NCBI RefSeq assembly: GCF_032854445.1 | Contig: NC_088301.1 | Span: 15,310,281-15,374,280, forward strand | Direction of reading: 5' to 3' | Source of the DNA: Liolophura sinensis | Lineage: Eukaryota; Mollusca; Polyplacophora; Chitonida; Chitonidae | DNA length: 64,000 nucleotides | In this document: positions 14,101 to 24,359 of the stretch, one piece after another | How positions within the stretch are numbered: the first letter of the stretch is position 1 | How the letters are laid out: each line of letters begins with the position of its first letter | Position numbers and translations under genes: made by a program | Notes under the pieces: generated by a model | Database searches by the model: none | The model's input: the letters and a program-made list of their open reading frames with translations, nothing else | What the model was told of the DNA's origin: nothing

Positions 14101-17100
14101 TGTGATCCGTGAAATTCCTGAAACAGCCAAATACCTATCACATCAATATCTCCACAATGTGATATATAAAATTCCTGAAACAGCCAAATACCTATCACAT
14201 CAATATCTCCGCAATGTGGTCCATAAAATTCCTGAAACAGCCAAATACCTATCACATCAATATCTCCGCAATGTGATCCATGAAATTCCTGAAACAGTCA
14301 AATACCGATCACATCAATATCTGCACAATGTGATCCGTGAAATTCCTGAAACAGCCAAATAACTATCACATCAATATCTCCACAATGTGATCCGTGAAAT
14401 TCCTGAAACAGTCAAATACCTATCACATCAATATCTCCACAATGTGATCCGTGAAATTCCTGAAACAGGCAAATACCTATCACATCAATATCTGCAAAAT
14501 GTGATCCATGAAATTCCTGAAACAGTCAAATATCGATCACATCAATATCTCCACAATGTGATCCGTGAAATTCCTGAAACAGTCAAATACCGATCACATC
14601 AATATCTGCACAATGTGATCCGTGAAATTCCTGAACCAGTCAAATAACTATCACATCAATATCTGCACAATGTGATCTGTGAAATTCCTGAAACAGCCAA
14701 ATACCGATCACATCAAAATCTCCGCAATGTGATCTGTGAAATTCCTGAAACAGTCAAATACCTATCACATCAATATCTCCGCAATGTGATCCATGAAATT
14801 CCTGAAACAGCCAAATACCTATCACATCAATATCTGCCCAATGTGGTCTATGAAATTCCTGAAACAGTCAAATACCGATCACATCAATATCTCCGAAATG
14901 CAATCCATGAAATCCCTGAAACAGCCAAATACCTATCACATCAATATCTGCACAATGCGATCCATGAAATTCCTGAAACAGTCAAATACCTATCACATCA
15001 ATATCTGCACAATGTGATCCGTGAAATTCCTGAAACAGTCAAATACCTATCACATCAATATGTGCACAATGTGATCTGTGAAATTCCTGAAATAGCCAAA
15101 TACCTATCACAACAATATCTCCGCAATGTGATCCGTGAAATTCCTGAAACAGCCAAATACCTATCACATCAATATCTCCGCAATGTGATCCGTGAAATTC
15201 CTGAAACAGCCAAATGCTGATCACATCAATATCTGCACAATGTGATCCGTGAAATTCCTGAAACAGCCAAATATCTATCACATCAATATCTCCGCAATGT
15301 GATCCGTGAAATTCCTGAAACAGCCAAATACCTATCACATCAATATCTCCGCAATGTGATCCGTGAAATTCCTGAAACAGCCAAATGCTGATCACATCAA
15401 TATCTGCACAATGTGATCTGTGAAATTCCTGAAACAGCCAAATATCTATCACATCAATATCTCCGCAATGTGATCCGTGAAATTCCTGAAACAGCCAAAT
15501 ACTGATCACATCAATATCTGCACAATGTGATCCGTGAAATTCCTGAAACAGCCAAATACCTATCACATCAATATCTGCAAAATGTGATCCATGAAATTCC
15601 TGAAACAGCCAAATACCTATCACATCAATATCTCCGCAATGTGATCCGTGAAATTCCTGAAACAGTCAAATACCTATCACATCAATATCTCCGCAATGTG
15701 ATCTGTGAAATTCCTGAAACAGCCAAATACCTATCACATCAATATCTCCGCAATGTGATCTGTGAAATTCCTGAAACAGTCAAATACCTATCACATCAAT
15801 ATCTGCACAATGTGATCCATGAAATTCCTGAAACAGGCAAATACCTATCACATCAATATCTGCACAATGTGGTCCATGAAATTCCTGAAACAGTCAAATA
15901 CCGATCACATCAATATCTCCGAAATGCGATCCATGAAATCCCTGAAATAGCCAAATACCTATCACATCAATATCTGCACAATGTGATCCGTGAAATTCCT
16001 GAATCAGTCAAATAACTATCACATCAATATCTGCACAATGTGATCCGTGAAATTCCTGAATCAGTCAAATACCTATCACATCAATATCTGCACAATGTGA
16101 TCCGTGAAATTCCTGAATCAGTCAAATAACTATCACATCAATATCTGCACAATGTGATCTGTGAAATTCCTGAAACAGCCAACTACCTATCACATCGAAA
16201 TCTCCGCAATGTGATCTGTGAAATTCCTGAAACAGTCAAATACCTATCACATCAATATCTCCGCAATGTGATCCGTGAATTCCTGAAACAGCCAAATACC
16301 TATCACATCAATATCTGCACAATGTGGTCTATGAAATTCCTGAAACAGTCGAATACCTATCACATCAATATCTCCGAAATGCGATCCATGAAATCCCTGA
16401 AACAGCCAAATACCTATCACATCAATATCTGCACAATGCGATCCATGAAATTCCTGAAACAGTCAAATACCTATCACATCAATATCTGCACAATGTGATC
16501 CGTGAAATTCCTGAAACAGTCAAATACCTATCACATCAATATGTCCACAATGTGATCTGTGAAATTCCTGAAACAGCCAAATACCTATCACATCAATATC
16601 TCCGCAATGTGATCCGTGAAATTCCTGAAACAGCCAAATACTGATCACATCAATATCTGCACAATGTGATCCGTGAAATTCCTGAAACAGCCAAATATCT
16701 ATCACATCAATATCTCCGCAATGTGATCCATGAAATTCCTGAAACAGCCAAATACCTATCACATCAATATCTGCACAATGTGATCCGTGAAATTCCTGAA
16801 ACAGCCAAATACCTATCACATCAATATCTGCAAAATGTGATGCATGAAATTCCTGAAACAGCCAAATACCTATCACATCAATATCTCCGCAATGTGATCC
16901 ATGAAATTCCTGAAACAGCCAAATACCTATCACATCAATATCTCCGCAATGTGATCCGTGAAATTCCTGAAACAGTCAAATACCTATCACATCAATATCT
17001 CCACAATGTGATCTGTGAAATTCCTGAAACAGCCAAATACCTATCACATCAATATCTCCGCAATGTGGTCCGTGAAATTCCTGAAACAGCCAAATAACTA

Positions 17101-20100
17101 TCACATCAATATCTCCGCAATGTGATCCATGAAATTCCTGAATCAGTCAAATAACTATCACATCAATATCTGCACAATGTGATCTGTGAAATTCCTGAAA
17201 CAATCATATACCTATCACATCAATAACTCCACAATGTGGTCTGTGAAATTCCTGAAACTGTCAAATACCTATCACATCAATATCTGCACAATGTGATTTG
17301 TGAAATTCCTGAAACAGTCTTATATCTATCACATCAATATCTCCGCAATGTGGTCCATGAAATTCCTGAAACAGGCAAATAACTATCACATCAATCTCTG
17401 CACAATGTGATCTGTGAAATTCCTAAAACAGCCAAATACCTATCACATCAATATCTCCGAAATGCAATCCATGAAATCCCTGAAATAGCCAAATACCTAT
17501 CACATCAATATCTCCATTATGCTATCCATGAAATTGCTGAAACAGCAAAAAATCTGCCTCATGTATACCTCCATCAGGCTGTCCATGAAATTTCCATAAC
17601 AGCCAAAACTCCTGATCAATACATCAATATCTCCACTATGCAGTCCCTATAAATCTGGTAACAGCCAAAAATCTGCCACATTATTCCTTTCACCAGTTGG
17701 TGCATTAAATTCAATTGAGTGACAGATACCTGTAGTTAAGGGATGCAAATCATTGAGAAGGGGAGTAACCTAAAATGTTACCTGTAAACCACTGACCTTT
17801 GGAATGTTTGTAATGAACTTTCACACAGGTGGCACAATATACTGGGAGACTCTGTATTGTCACCAAAATCAACAAATTCCCAGGCCATATTTGAACCTGC
17901 ACCTTTAATCCTAGCGATTAAAGACTGGCTCAAGTAAAAAATCTACTGTATTACTATTTCACGCAAAGTTAAGCATTCTTCAAGTGTCACATTTCACCAG
18001 GTTTTCATTGATTCATCCATCTGACAGGCTCAAATGCTTGTCAATTTTAAATCCTTTATGTGCTTCTGAAAGTGACTGTTTACACAGTTAGCTTCAAGAG
18101 AAATATAGTACATTAAGACAATTTGAGATCTGAGATGAGCTTAGGATGAGGCAATGTGAGGACTGACTGTGTTTTGTGGGTTTTCATAGCCTGTTTATCC
18201 TTCACCACCAAGGCGTCCTCGTACTGCACAGCAATCTTCTGAACACGCAAGTCGCTGATGCTCTCTGTCGCCTTGGCAACACGGTGCTGTTGATACTGCT
18301 TCATTCTTTGTGTGGGTGTGCCAAACCCTATACCCTGGTGGAGATAAAACATCAGATCATGACCCTCAGGTTACTGAATTAACATATTTATTTGATTGCT
18401 GTTTTGAGAAGTGCTATTAAAAGGGTATTTCACTTAGGTATGAATCACGAATAATTGGGTACATGAAAGTTAGAGACACATTTTCTTTATGGACATTTGT
18501 GTCCTAACATATAAAAATGCAAAAACCACCCCTCAGCTTTTACCTTTGGGCATAAACACAACTTTAAATTACAGCTTTCTTATGGCCCCAGTGGTCAGTC
18601 TGGAAATCAAGTAGCTTGCAGCTGTGACATCACTGGTTATGGCTGTTTATACAACTCTGTACAGGAACAGCCCGCATGGGGAACGCTATGGCGGTCTCCT
18701 GTTCACAGCAAATTCATTGTATGATGAGCTGATTTCAGAAAGGGTTCCCTTTCATGTATCTTTCAAACAACGACTGACAGCATTACGGTGGGAGGAAACC
18801 TGGCAGAGCCCGGAGGTCAGGTTCCCAGCAGGCCTCACATACGACCAGACATGAAGCCAGCAAGAACTTGAACTGACAGTAACAGCATTGAACTGACAGT
18901 GACAGCACTGAACTGAACTGACAGTGACAGCATTGAACTGACAGTGACAGCACTGAACCCACAGTGACAGCACTGAACCCACAGTGACAGCACTGAACTC
19001 ACATTGACAGCACTGAACTCGCAGTGACAGCATTGAACTCACAGTGACAGCACTGAACTCGCAGTGACAGCATTGAACTCACAGTGACAGCACTGAACTC
19101 ACATTGACAGGACTGAGCTCACAGTGACAGCACTAAACTCGCAGTGACAGCATTGAACTCACAGTGACAGCACTGAACTCACAGTGACAGCATTGAACTC
19201 GCAGTGACAGCATTGAACTTGCAGTGACAGCATTGAACTCACAGTGACAGCACTGAACTCACAGTGACAGCACTGAGCTCACAGTGACAGCACTGAGCTC
19301 ACAGTGACAGCACTGAACTCACATTGACAGGACTGAGCTCACAGTGACAGCACTGAGCTCACAGTGACAGCACTGAACTCACAGTGACAGCAATGAACTC
19401 ACAGTGACAGCATTGAACTCACATTGACGCACTGTTAAGGCTTGATTCACTGTACAGCACCATTAGTTTCTGTTGCTTTCATCTTGCTGGTCATATAATG
19501 TCCTCTGAGATTACACCAGTGTGAGGAATACCAATGACTGGTGTAAACGTATCGATGTAATTGTCATGACTATACGGCTACTCTCAATCACTTTTGATGC
19601 CAGTCTACTTGATCTCCTTTGTATCTCTATGCGCATTTTTCATGCTTTTCCTTTCCACAGAAATCTGGGAACCCAATTCTCGTCACGACTGATGTGTAAA
19701 CCAAAACTACAGGACTCCAAACAGATTCTTGTAAACATGGTAAAGTCACATAAATAATTGTGAACATAATCAAAATCTTCCACCTCCAATTCTCCATTCC
19801 TAACTATTCTGTCTCCTTAGGGGAAGTGGATACTGGAGTTTCACATCATGATTTAATAACGTGGAATCCACAAAATCAGCATTAACCCCTAAACTTGCTT
19901 CATCAGCTTTGTATTACAGCTTACTCTTTATTTGCATTAACCCCTAAACTTGCTTCATCAGCTTTGTAGTACAGCTTACATTTTATTTGCATTAACCCCT
20001 AAACTTGCTTCATCAGCTTTGTAGTACATAATTCTGTTGGATTCTTGCAAAGCAAATCTATCAGAGTCCAATTAAAAGAAGCCTGTTACTCAATGACACA

Positions 20101-23100
20101 TCAGGAATACATGTATATTCATGCCTATAAATGTACATGAGGTAAACTATACGAAAATGACACGTACCTGCAACATTGCAAACAGTTTTAAACTGTGGAT
20201 ACAAGGAATTACATGGCAACTGTGCAGCCTATGTGATGGATGCATTGCACATTGCCGCTTACATCCAAACTCAACAAAATGTCCCTTTGGTGGTCACTTT
20301 TACATGTGTTTGATTTCGCACACTCAAGAATTTTCACTTACACAATGGCAGTTGGATTCATTGTTGGATGAAACCAGAGTGCCCAGGGTAAACCAAAGAA
20401 CTTGGCAAAATACTGACTAACTCTCCTGCGTGTGGCCCTTACAGACATGAGGTGTACACCTCAGTATGAGGTACAGATGAGGTGTATATGAGGTGTATGC
20501 CTCATGTATTTATTTATTTATTTATTTCATTGGTGTTTTATGCCGTACTTAAGAATTTTTCACTTATATGACGGCAGCCAGCATAATGGTGGGAGGAAAC
20601 CATGCAGAGCCCGCATGAAACCCACAACCATCTGCAGGGTGCTGACAGACCTTTCCACTCATGGCCGGAGAAGAAGCCAGCATGGGCTGGAGGCCCCTGG
20701 GTCATTATGCTGCGCTGGCGCAGTAACCGAGTGAGCCACAGAGGCTCCTATGCCTCAAGTAAACCCTGGCCATATGCCTAAAGGTTGCACAGGAGCTTTG
20801 AAAAAAAGTCAAGACTTAGAAGATGTACCTCCGGTTCCATTTATAATTGTTGAGAGTATTTGAGTGGTTTTTGAATATGAGATAATATACCTCACAAACT
20901 CCGAAAAAAATTGACACTTAAACGGTGTACCTAGAAAGTTTTGATTGAGTTTTTGATTATTATTTAGTGATACACCTTCAGTGCACCTCACATACACCCC
21001 AAGTATACCTTAGACACACCTCAGTTCAAATATGCTACACCCTAATGGTACACCTCAGATGTACCTCACATATACCTCCAGTACACCTTATACCGGTAAT
21101 GAATGCACAGACATGCACACCATACTGGTGAAAGACAGGTGGTCTGCAATAAATGTTAGACTTTGAAACATGTACATGTAAACTGTTTGAGGGCCAATGA
21201 CCTTCTGAACTGACCTCAAAGTTGAGGTACTGCCTGTGCTGCGGAGCGGTGTGGCGAATGTCAAACACGACCTGAGGTTCCTCTACTTCCCCGTCCATCC
21301 CCTCTCCCATTTCAGCAAGCCTCTCCTGACAACAAAAAAGAAAAAAGAAATGATGCATACATATAATTTCAAACCTTTTGGTTTTGCAGATCCATGTACC
21401 CATGTACACGTTTATTATTACCTAACTGAACAAGCAGTTTATATCGAGGTCAAAGAACACTAGTGCTACTGGTTAGTGAAATTTTACAATACACATGTAC
21501 AGTTTGTTTCTCTCCCTGATATAACAGTACATATTGCATATGGTGAGGTGCAAATAGATGTACCGTAGTGGACAGGACAAAAGGTCTCCTCTGAATTACC
21601 TCCCTTGCTATACTGTAGCAGATATGACATATCGCAAACTTAGTTGTCAAGGCTTGAAAGTAAATAGGAGTGCGACCTAGCCTATTGAATTATGCATTAT
21701 GTATATAACTTTGTCAGGACAAATGCTACCGTTTTGTATGCAACAGAGTGTAGAGAAACACCACATGACCCAGTGTGATCCTTTTCAGCTCAAGCTGAAT
21801 ACATCTATGTATGCTTTAGTTTGTGTAAGCTGTATATATGGTGTACATTTACAAGCATTTCAATGGGGAGGGGGATATTTCCTCCTAATGGCTTGCACAT
21901 ATTGAAGGTTTATTCTTTCAAACCACTTTACAAAATTAACATGTCTTGAATATAGGCCTCCAACTGGCCTATGCCACTTTAACATTGGAACTCACCATTA
22001 GTGATTTTCAGAGGTCCCACCTAACCACGTTGTCTCTAAAAAAACACCATTTACACAGGAGAGTAAGCCTAAGGGAGGCAATTTGGTTCCGCCCTACTGC
22101 AGAATAAGCTGGGCAGAGAAAATGGAATTGCCTTTCAAAGAGCAGTAAACTGGAACTGCCACTCAATATAAAATGGAAGCTTCAAATGGTAGCTGTCATA
22201 ATCCAGCTCACAAAAAATTCTGATGATACACACGGTCACATTTGTTTCTTTCTTTCAGTACATTTATTTTCAGGAGGTAGAGGGTATTAAAAATTTGTTG
22301 GTATTTTTTGGGGCATCTACTCCAGACACAAATCTACAAAAATCAGTTCTCACAACATAAAGTTTGTTTTTCCAGCTTGTAAAATTGCTGATTGTCAAAG
22401 AGTTCTATGCACTTTCCAACATGCTGTTAAAATGTTGAGTGCAAATTAGCTGATTGCACTTTCTTCACATGTTACTGGTAATTAACAATGAGTTCACTGC
22501 ATCCTCCCAACATGTTGTTAAACTGGTAAATGTCAACGCGTTCACTGCATCTTTCCAACAGGTTGTTATACTGGTAATTGTCAATGAGTTCACTGCACCT
22601 TCCCAATATGTTGTTAAACTGGTAAATGTCAACGCGTTCACTGCCCCTTTCCAACAGACTGTTAAACTGGTAATTGTCAATGAGTTCACTGCACCTTCTC
22701 AACATGTTGTTATACTGGTAAATATCAATGAGTTCATTTCACCTTTCCAACATGTCATTAAACTGGTAAATGTCAACGCATTCACAGCACCTTTCCAACA
22801 GGTTATTAAACTGATAATTGTCAATGAGTTGACTGCACCTTCCCAACATGTTGTTATACTGGTAATTGTCAATGAGTTCACTGCACCTTCCCAACATGCT
22901 GTTAAACTGGTAAATGTCAACACGTTCACTGCACTTTTCCAACAGGCTGTTATACTGGTAATTGTCAATGAGTTCACTGCAACTTACAAACATGTTGTTA
23001 AACTGGTAAATGTCAACGCGTTCACTGCCCCTTTCCAACATGCTGTCATACTGGTAATTGTCAATGAGTTCACTGCACCTTACGAACATGTTGGTAAACT

Positions 23101-24323
23101 GGTAAATGTCAATGAGTTCACTGCACCTTCCCAACATGTTGTTATACTGGTAATTGTCAATGAGTTCACTGCACCCTCCCAACATGTTGTTATACTGGTA
23201 ATTGTCAATGAGTTCACTGCACCTTATGAACATGTTGTTAAACTGGTAATTGTCAATGAGTTCACTGCACCTTCCCAACATGTTGTTATACTGGTAATTG
23301 TCAATGAGTTCACTGCACCTTACGAACATGTTGTTAAACTGGTAATTGTCAATGAGTTCACTGCACCTTCCCAACATGTTGTTATACTGGTAATTGTCAA
23401 GGAGTTCACTGCACCTTACGAACATGTTGTTAAACTGGTAAATGTCAATGCGTTCACTGCACCTTTCCAACAGGCTGTTAAACTGGTAACTGTCAATGAG
23501 TTCACTGCACCTTCCCAACATGGTGTTATACTGGTAATTGTCAATGAGTTCACTGCACCTTCCCAACATGTTGTTTAACTGGTAAATGTCAACGCGTTCA
23601 CTGCACCTTTCCAACATGTTGTTAAACTGGTAACTGTCAATGAGTTCACTGCACCTTCTCAACATGTTGTTATACTGGTAATTGTCAACGCGTTCACTGC
23701 CCCTTTCCAACAGACTGTTAAACTGGTAATTGTCAATGAGTTCACTGCACCTTCTCAACATGTTGTTAAACTGGTAAATTTCAATAGCTTTTCCATTGTT
23801 AATTGCTGACTGTCAATGAACTCAGCCAGCTTTTTCAACACGCTCTTAAATTAAAGTTGATTGTCCAGTTCAGTTTATATCCAACGAAATTAAAGTGGTA
23901 GTTGTTGCAAATTTCAGTGAACTTTCCCACCATACCTTTTTATAAACCGTTGTTGAAAATCAAAATCCACGTTACAAATAACCAAGCATATCATACCTTT
24001 ATTGTCCTGTAAGCTTGCTGAAGTTTTGAAAATCTGACTGGATCTGCTGTCTCCGCTCCACTATCTGGGTGATAAACTTTGGCCATGCGAATGTAAGCAT
24101 CTCTCAGCTGAGCAGAGTTACATCCCTCCCGCAGATTTAGCATCGCATAACAATCTGCCAGAGGGTCCTGTATTTTAACACCGATCCCATGGCTGGTAGT
24201 AGTGTGCATATCTGAGGTGTGAGGCACTGGTTGACCTTGTTTAGTCAGCAGCAGTAACGCAGGCCGAACACACGAGGCTCTGTGGCTGAGTAAACACGCA
24301 GGCTTTGCGCAGTAACTCAGCAT
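10766..24323 (-). CDS. DNAJC28: DnaJ homolog subfamily C member 28-like gene (5 exons)
   Basis: A complete spliced model: exons 24323-23997, 21325-21215, 18334-18168, 12698-12495 and 11132-10766 (stop TAA). All four introns are GT-AG and the phases agree (0, 0, 2, 2). Total coding length is 1176 nt, 391 aa, close to the roughly 390 aa I recall for vertebrate DNAJC28. The N-terminus is basic and Cys/Ser/Leu-rich, compatible with a mitochondrial or membrane-targeting leader. Residues ~60-109 form a J domain with the HPD motif (VYHPDSG), used to stimulate Hsp70 ATPase. The third exon carries the family block GIGFGTPTQR. The fourth encodes DUF1992 (KGDFQDLPGTGKPL, then HNLNKILINDGFAPEW). The last exon is helical and ends with a Trp-rich tail (INWVDVWKNIK). 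An upstream acceptor at about 24375 suggests a 5' UTR intron. ATG 24323 is the first in-frame ATG after that acceptor. Introns are loaded with tandem arrays and SINEs. Confidence 0.93.
11369..11608 (-). mobile_element. tRNA-headed SINE in intron 4 of the DNAJC28-like gene
   Basis: The reverse-complement SINE starts with TTTATTTATTTGATTGGTGC and ends in the tRNA-like head at about 11608. It is flanked by perfect 11-bp duplications ATTTGCAAGTA at 11358-11368 and 11609-11619. Confidence 0.92.
12209..12452 (+). mobile_element. tRNA-headed SINE in intron 4 of the DNAJC28-like gene
   Basis: Plus-strand copy. It opens with a tRNA-like head, TCTCCGTGGCTCAGTTGGTT (A-box) and GCTGTGAGTTCAAGACC (B-box). 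The body follows (CGTACGTGGGAAGGTC, CCATAATGCTGGCCAC), then the tail (GTGAAATATCCTTGAGTAC). The 3' poly-simple tail is missing. It is antisense to the host gene and ends about 40 bp from exon 4. The head resembles a tRNA but is not a functional tRNA gene. Confidence 0.9.
12495..12698 (-). CDS. DNAJC28: DNAJC28-like exon 4: DUF1992
   Basis: 204 nt. It starts after TGCCTGTTTCAG with GAATTTCATGGACC and ends ATCCG|GTGAGA. Joining exon 3 to exon 4 gives THKTQ-NFMDRLVEDL, matching the family pattern before DUF1992. Its first 12 or so bases are shared with every unit of the adjoining 57-bp array. Confidence 0.93.
12690..17560. repeat. 57-bp minisatellite (about 85 units) carrying a repeated 3' splice acceptor
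   Basis: The plus-strand unit contains GTGAAATTCCTGAAACAG, then CCAAATACCTATCACATC and AATATCTCCACAATGTGATC. Most spacings are 57 bp, with one short unit near 14085. Variants are point changes (CCGTG/CCATG/CTGTG, CACAAT/CGCAAT, CAGCC/CAGTC/CAGGC). On the minus strand each unit reads as a pyrimidine tract, TTTCAG and GAATTTCATGGA, the same acceptor and exon start used by exon 4 at 12698-12699. Because 57 is a multiple of three, long repetitive open frames appear on both strands. I do not regard them as genes. Confidence 0.95.
17561..17690. repeat. Degenerate outer units of the 57-bp array
   Basis: Positions 17525-17690 retain pieces such as CCATGAAATTGCTGAAACAG and CATCAATATCTCCACTATG with many changes. 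These look like the oldest, distal end of the array. Confidence 0.75.
17845..17935 (-). repeat. SINE head remnant
   Basis: CAAATTCCCAGGCCATATTTG with AACCTGCACCTTTAATCC resembles the reversed B-box region of a tRNA-derived SINE. The rest of the element is not visible. Confidence 0.4.
18168..18334 (-). CDS. DNAJC28: DNAJC28-like exon 3
   Basis: 167 nt. The acceptor is CTCCACCAG and the donor is ACACA|GTCAGT (phase 2). It encodes GIGFGTPTQRMKQYQQHR and a helical KxQ-rich stretch ending KTHKTQ once joined to exon 4. A 57-bp array fills most of the intron that follows. Confidence 0.9.
18735..18880 (-). mobile_element. Degenerate tRNA-headed SINE feeding into a minisatellite
   Basis: TTACGGTGGGAGGAAACCTG, GGCAGAGCCCGGAGG and CATGAAGCCAGCAAG follow the same order as in the complete SINE copies. 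At AACTTGAACTGACAGTAAC (reversed B-box region) the sequence passes into the 20-bp array instead of completing the head. Confidence 0.75.
18868..19435. repeat. 20-bp minisatellite derived from the SINE B-box region
   Basis: About 28 units of ACAGTGACAGCACTGAACTC with variants (ACATTGACAG, GCAGTGACAG, GAGCTC). The first units abut the SINE remnant. It lies in intron 2 of the DNAJC28-like gene. Confidence 0.95.
19880..20028. repeat. Three-copy tandem repeat, 55-56 bp
   Basis: Copies begin at 19880, 19935 and 19991, each with CATTAACCCCTAAACTTGCT then TCATCAGCTTTGTA. Located in intron 2 of the DNAJC28-like gene. Confidence 0.92.
20290..20405 (-). mobile_element. Old partial SINE fragment
   Basis: CACACTCAAGAATTTTCACT, GGCAGTTGGATTCATTG and GATGAAACCAGAGTGCCC follow the minus-strand tail-to-body order of the other SINE copies, with heavy divergence and no head. 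Confidence 0.5.
20430..21090. repeat. GAGGTGTA/TACACCTC-rich low-complexity region
   Basis: Recurring GAGGTGTA at 20447-20500 and its complement TACACCTCA and TACACCTTA at 20950-21090, interrupted by a SINE. It lies in intron 2 of the DNAJC28-like gene. No regular period could be fixed. Confidence 0.6.
20505..20748 (-). mobile_element. tRNA-headed SINE with 9-bp target duplication
   Basis: Minus-strand copy from the TATTTATTTA tail to the head (GTGAGCCACAGAGGCTCC). Flanked by TATGCCTCA at 20496-20504 and 20749-20757. The B-box segment has been deleted between GGGCTGG and AGGCCCC. Confidence 0.9.
21215..21325 (-). CDS. DNAJC28: DNAJC28-like exon 2
   Basis: 37 codons between acceptor TTTTGTTGTCAG and donor GAG|GTCAGT, both phase 0. 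It encodes FDIRHTAPQHRQYLNFE, a conserved family block that leads directly into the GIGFGTP block of the next exon. Confidence 0.9.
22470..23790. repeat. 48-bp minisatellite (about 27 units) in intron 1
   Basis: The unit is CAACATGTTGTTAAACTGGT, then AATTGTCAATGAGTTCACTG and CACCTTCC. There is a partial alternation of two variants, AATGTCAACGCG and AATTGTCAATGAG, suggesting a 96-bp higher-order unit. Degenerate copies flank both ends (22380-22470, 23790-23870). Since 48 is a multiple of three, both strands are open for over 300 codons; these are not treated as genes. Confidence 0.95.
23997..24323 (-). CDS. DNAJC28: DNAJC28-like exon 1: leader and J domain
   Basis: 109 codons, starting MLSYCAKPACLLSH and ending at AAG|GTATGA (phase 0). 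It contains DCYAMLNLREGCNS, the HPD tripeptide and FSKLQQAYRTIK. The open frame reaches 24356 upstream, but no ATG lies there in frame. Confidence 0.92.
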
Positions 24324-24359
24324 TTTGGAAGAAAATGGCAGCCACACTCTATTCACATA

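Noticed and set aside
12690-17560. CRISPR-like direct repeats
   Set aside because: There are no unique spacers; the whole 57 bp is repeated, and the context is an animal intron.
12822-17652. Many long repetitive open frames on both strands (19-residue repeats)
   Set aside because: They arise from a stop-free 57-bp unit in an intron of the DNAJC28-like gene. They begin at arbitrary ATGs and end wherever a unit has a point mutation to a stop.
22454-23761. Open frames of 374 and 340 codons with 16-residue repeats
   Set aside because: The 48-bp array is open on both strands for the same reason. It lacks a start context, splice sites or any non-repeat domain.
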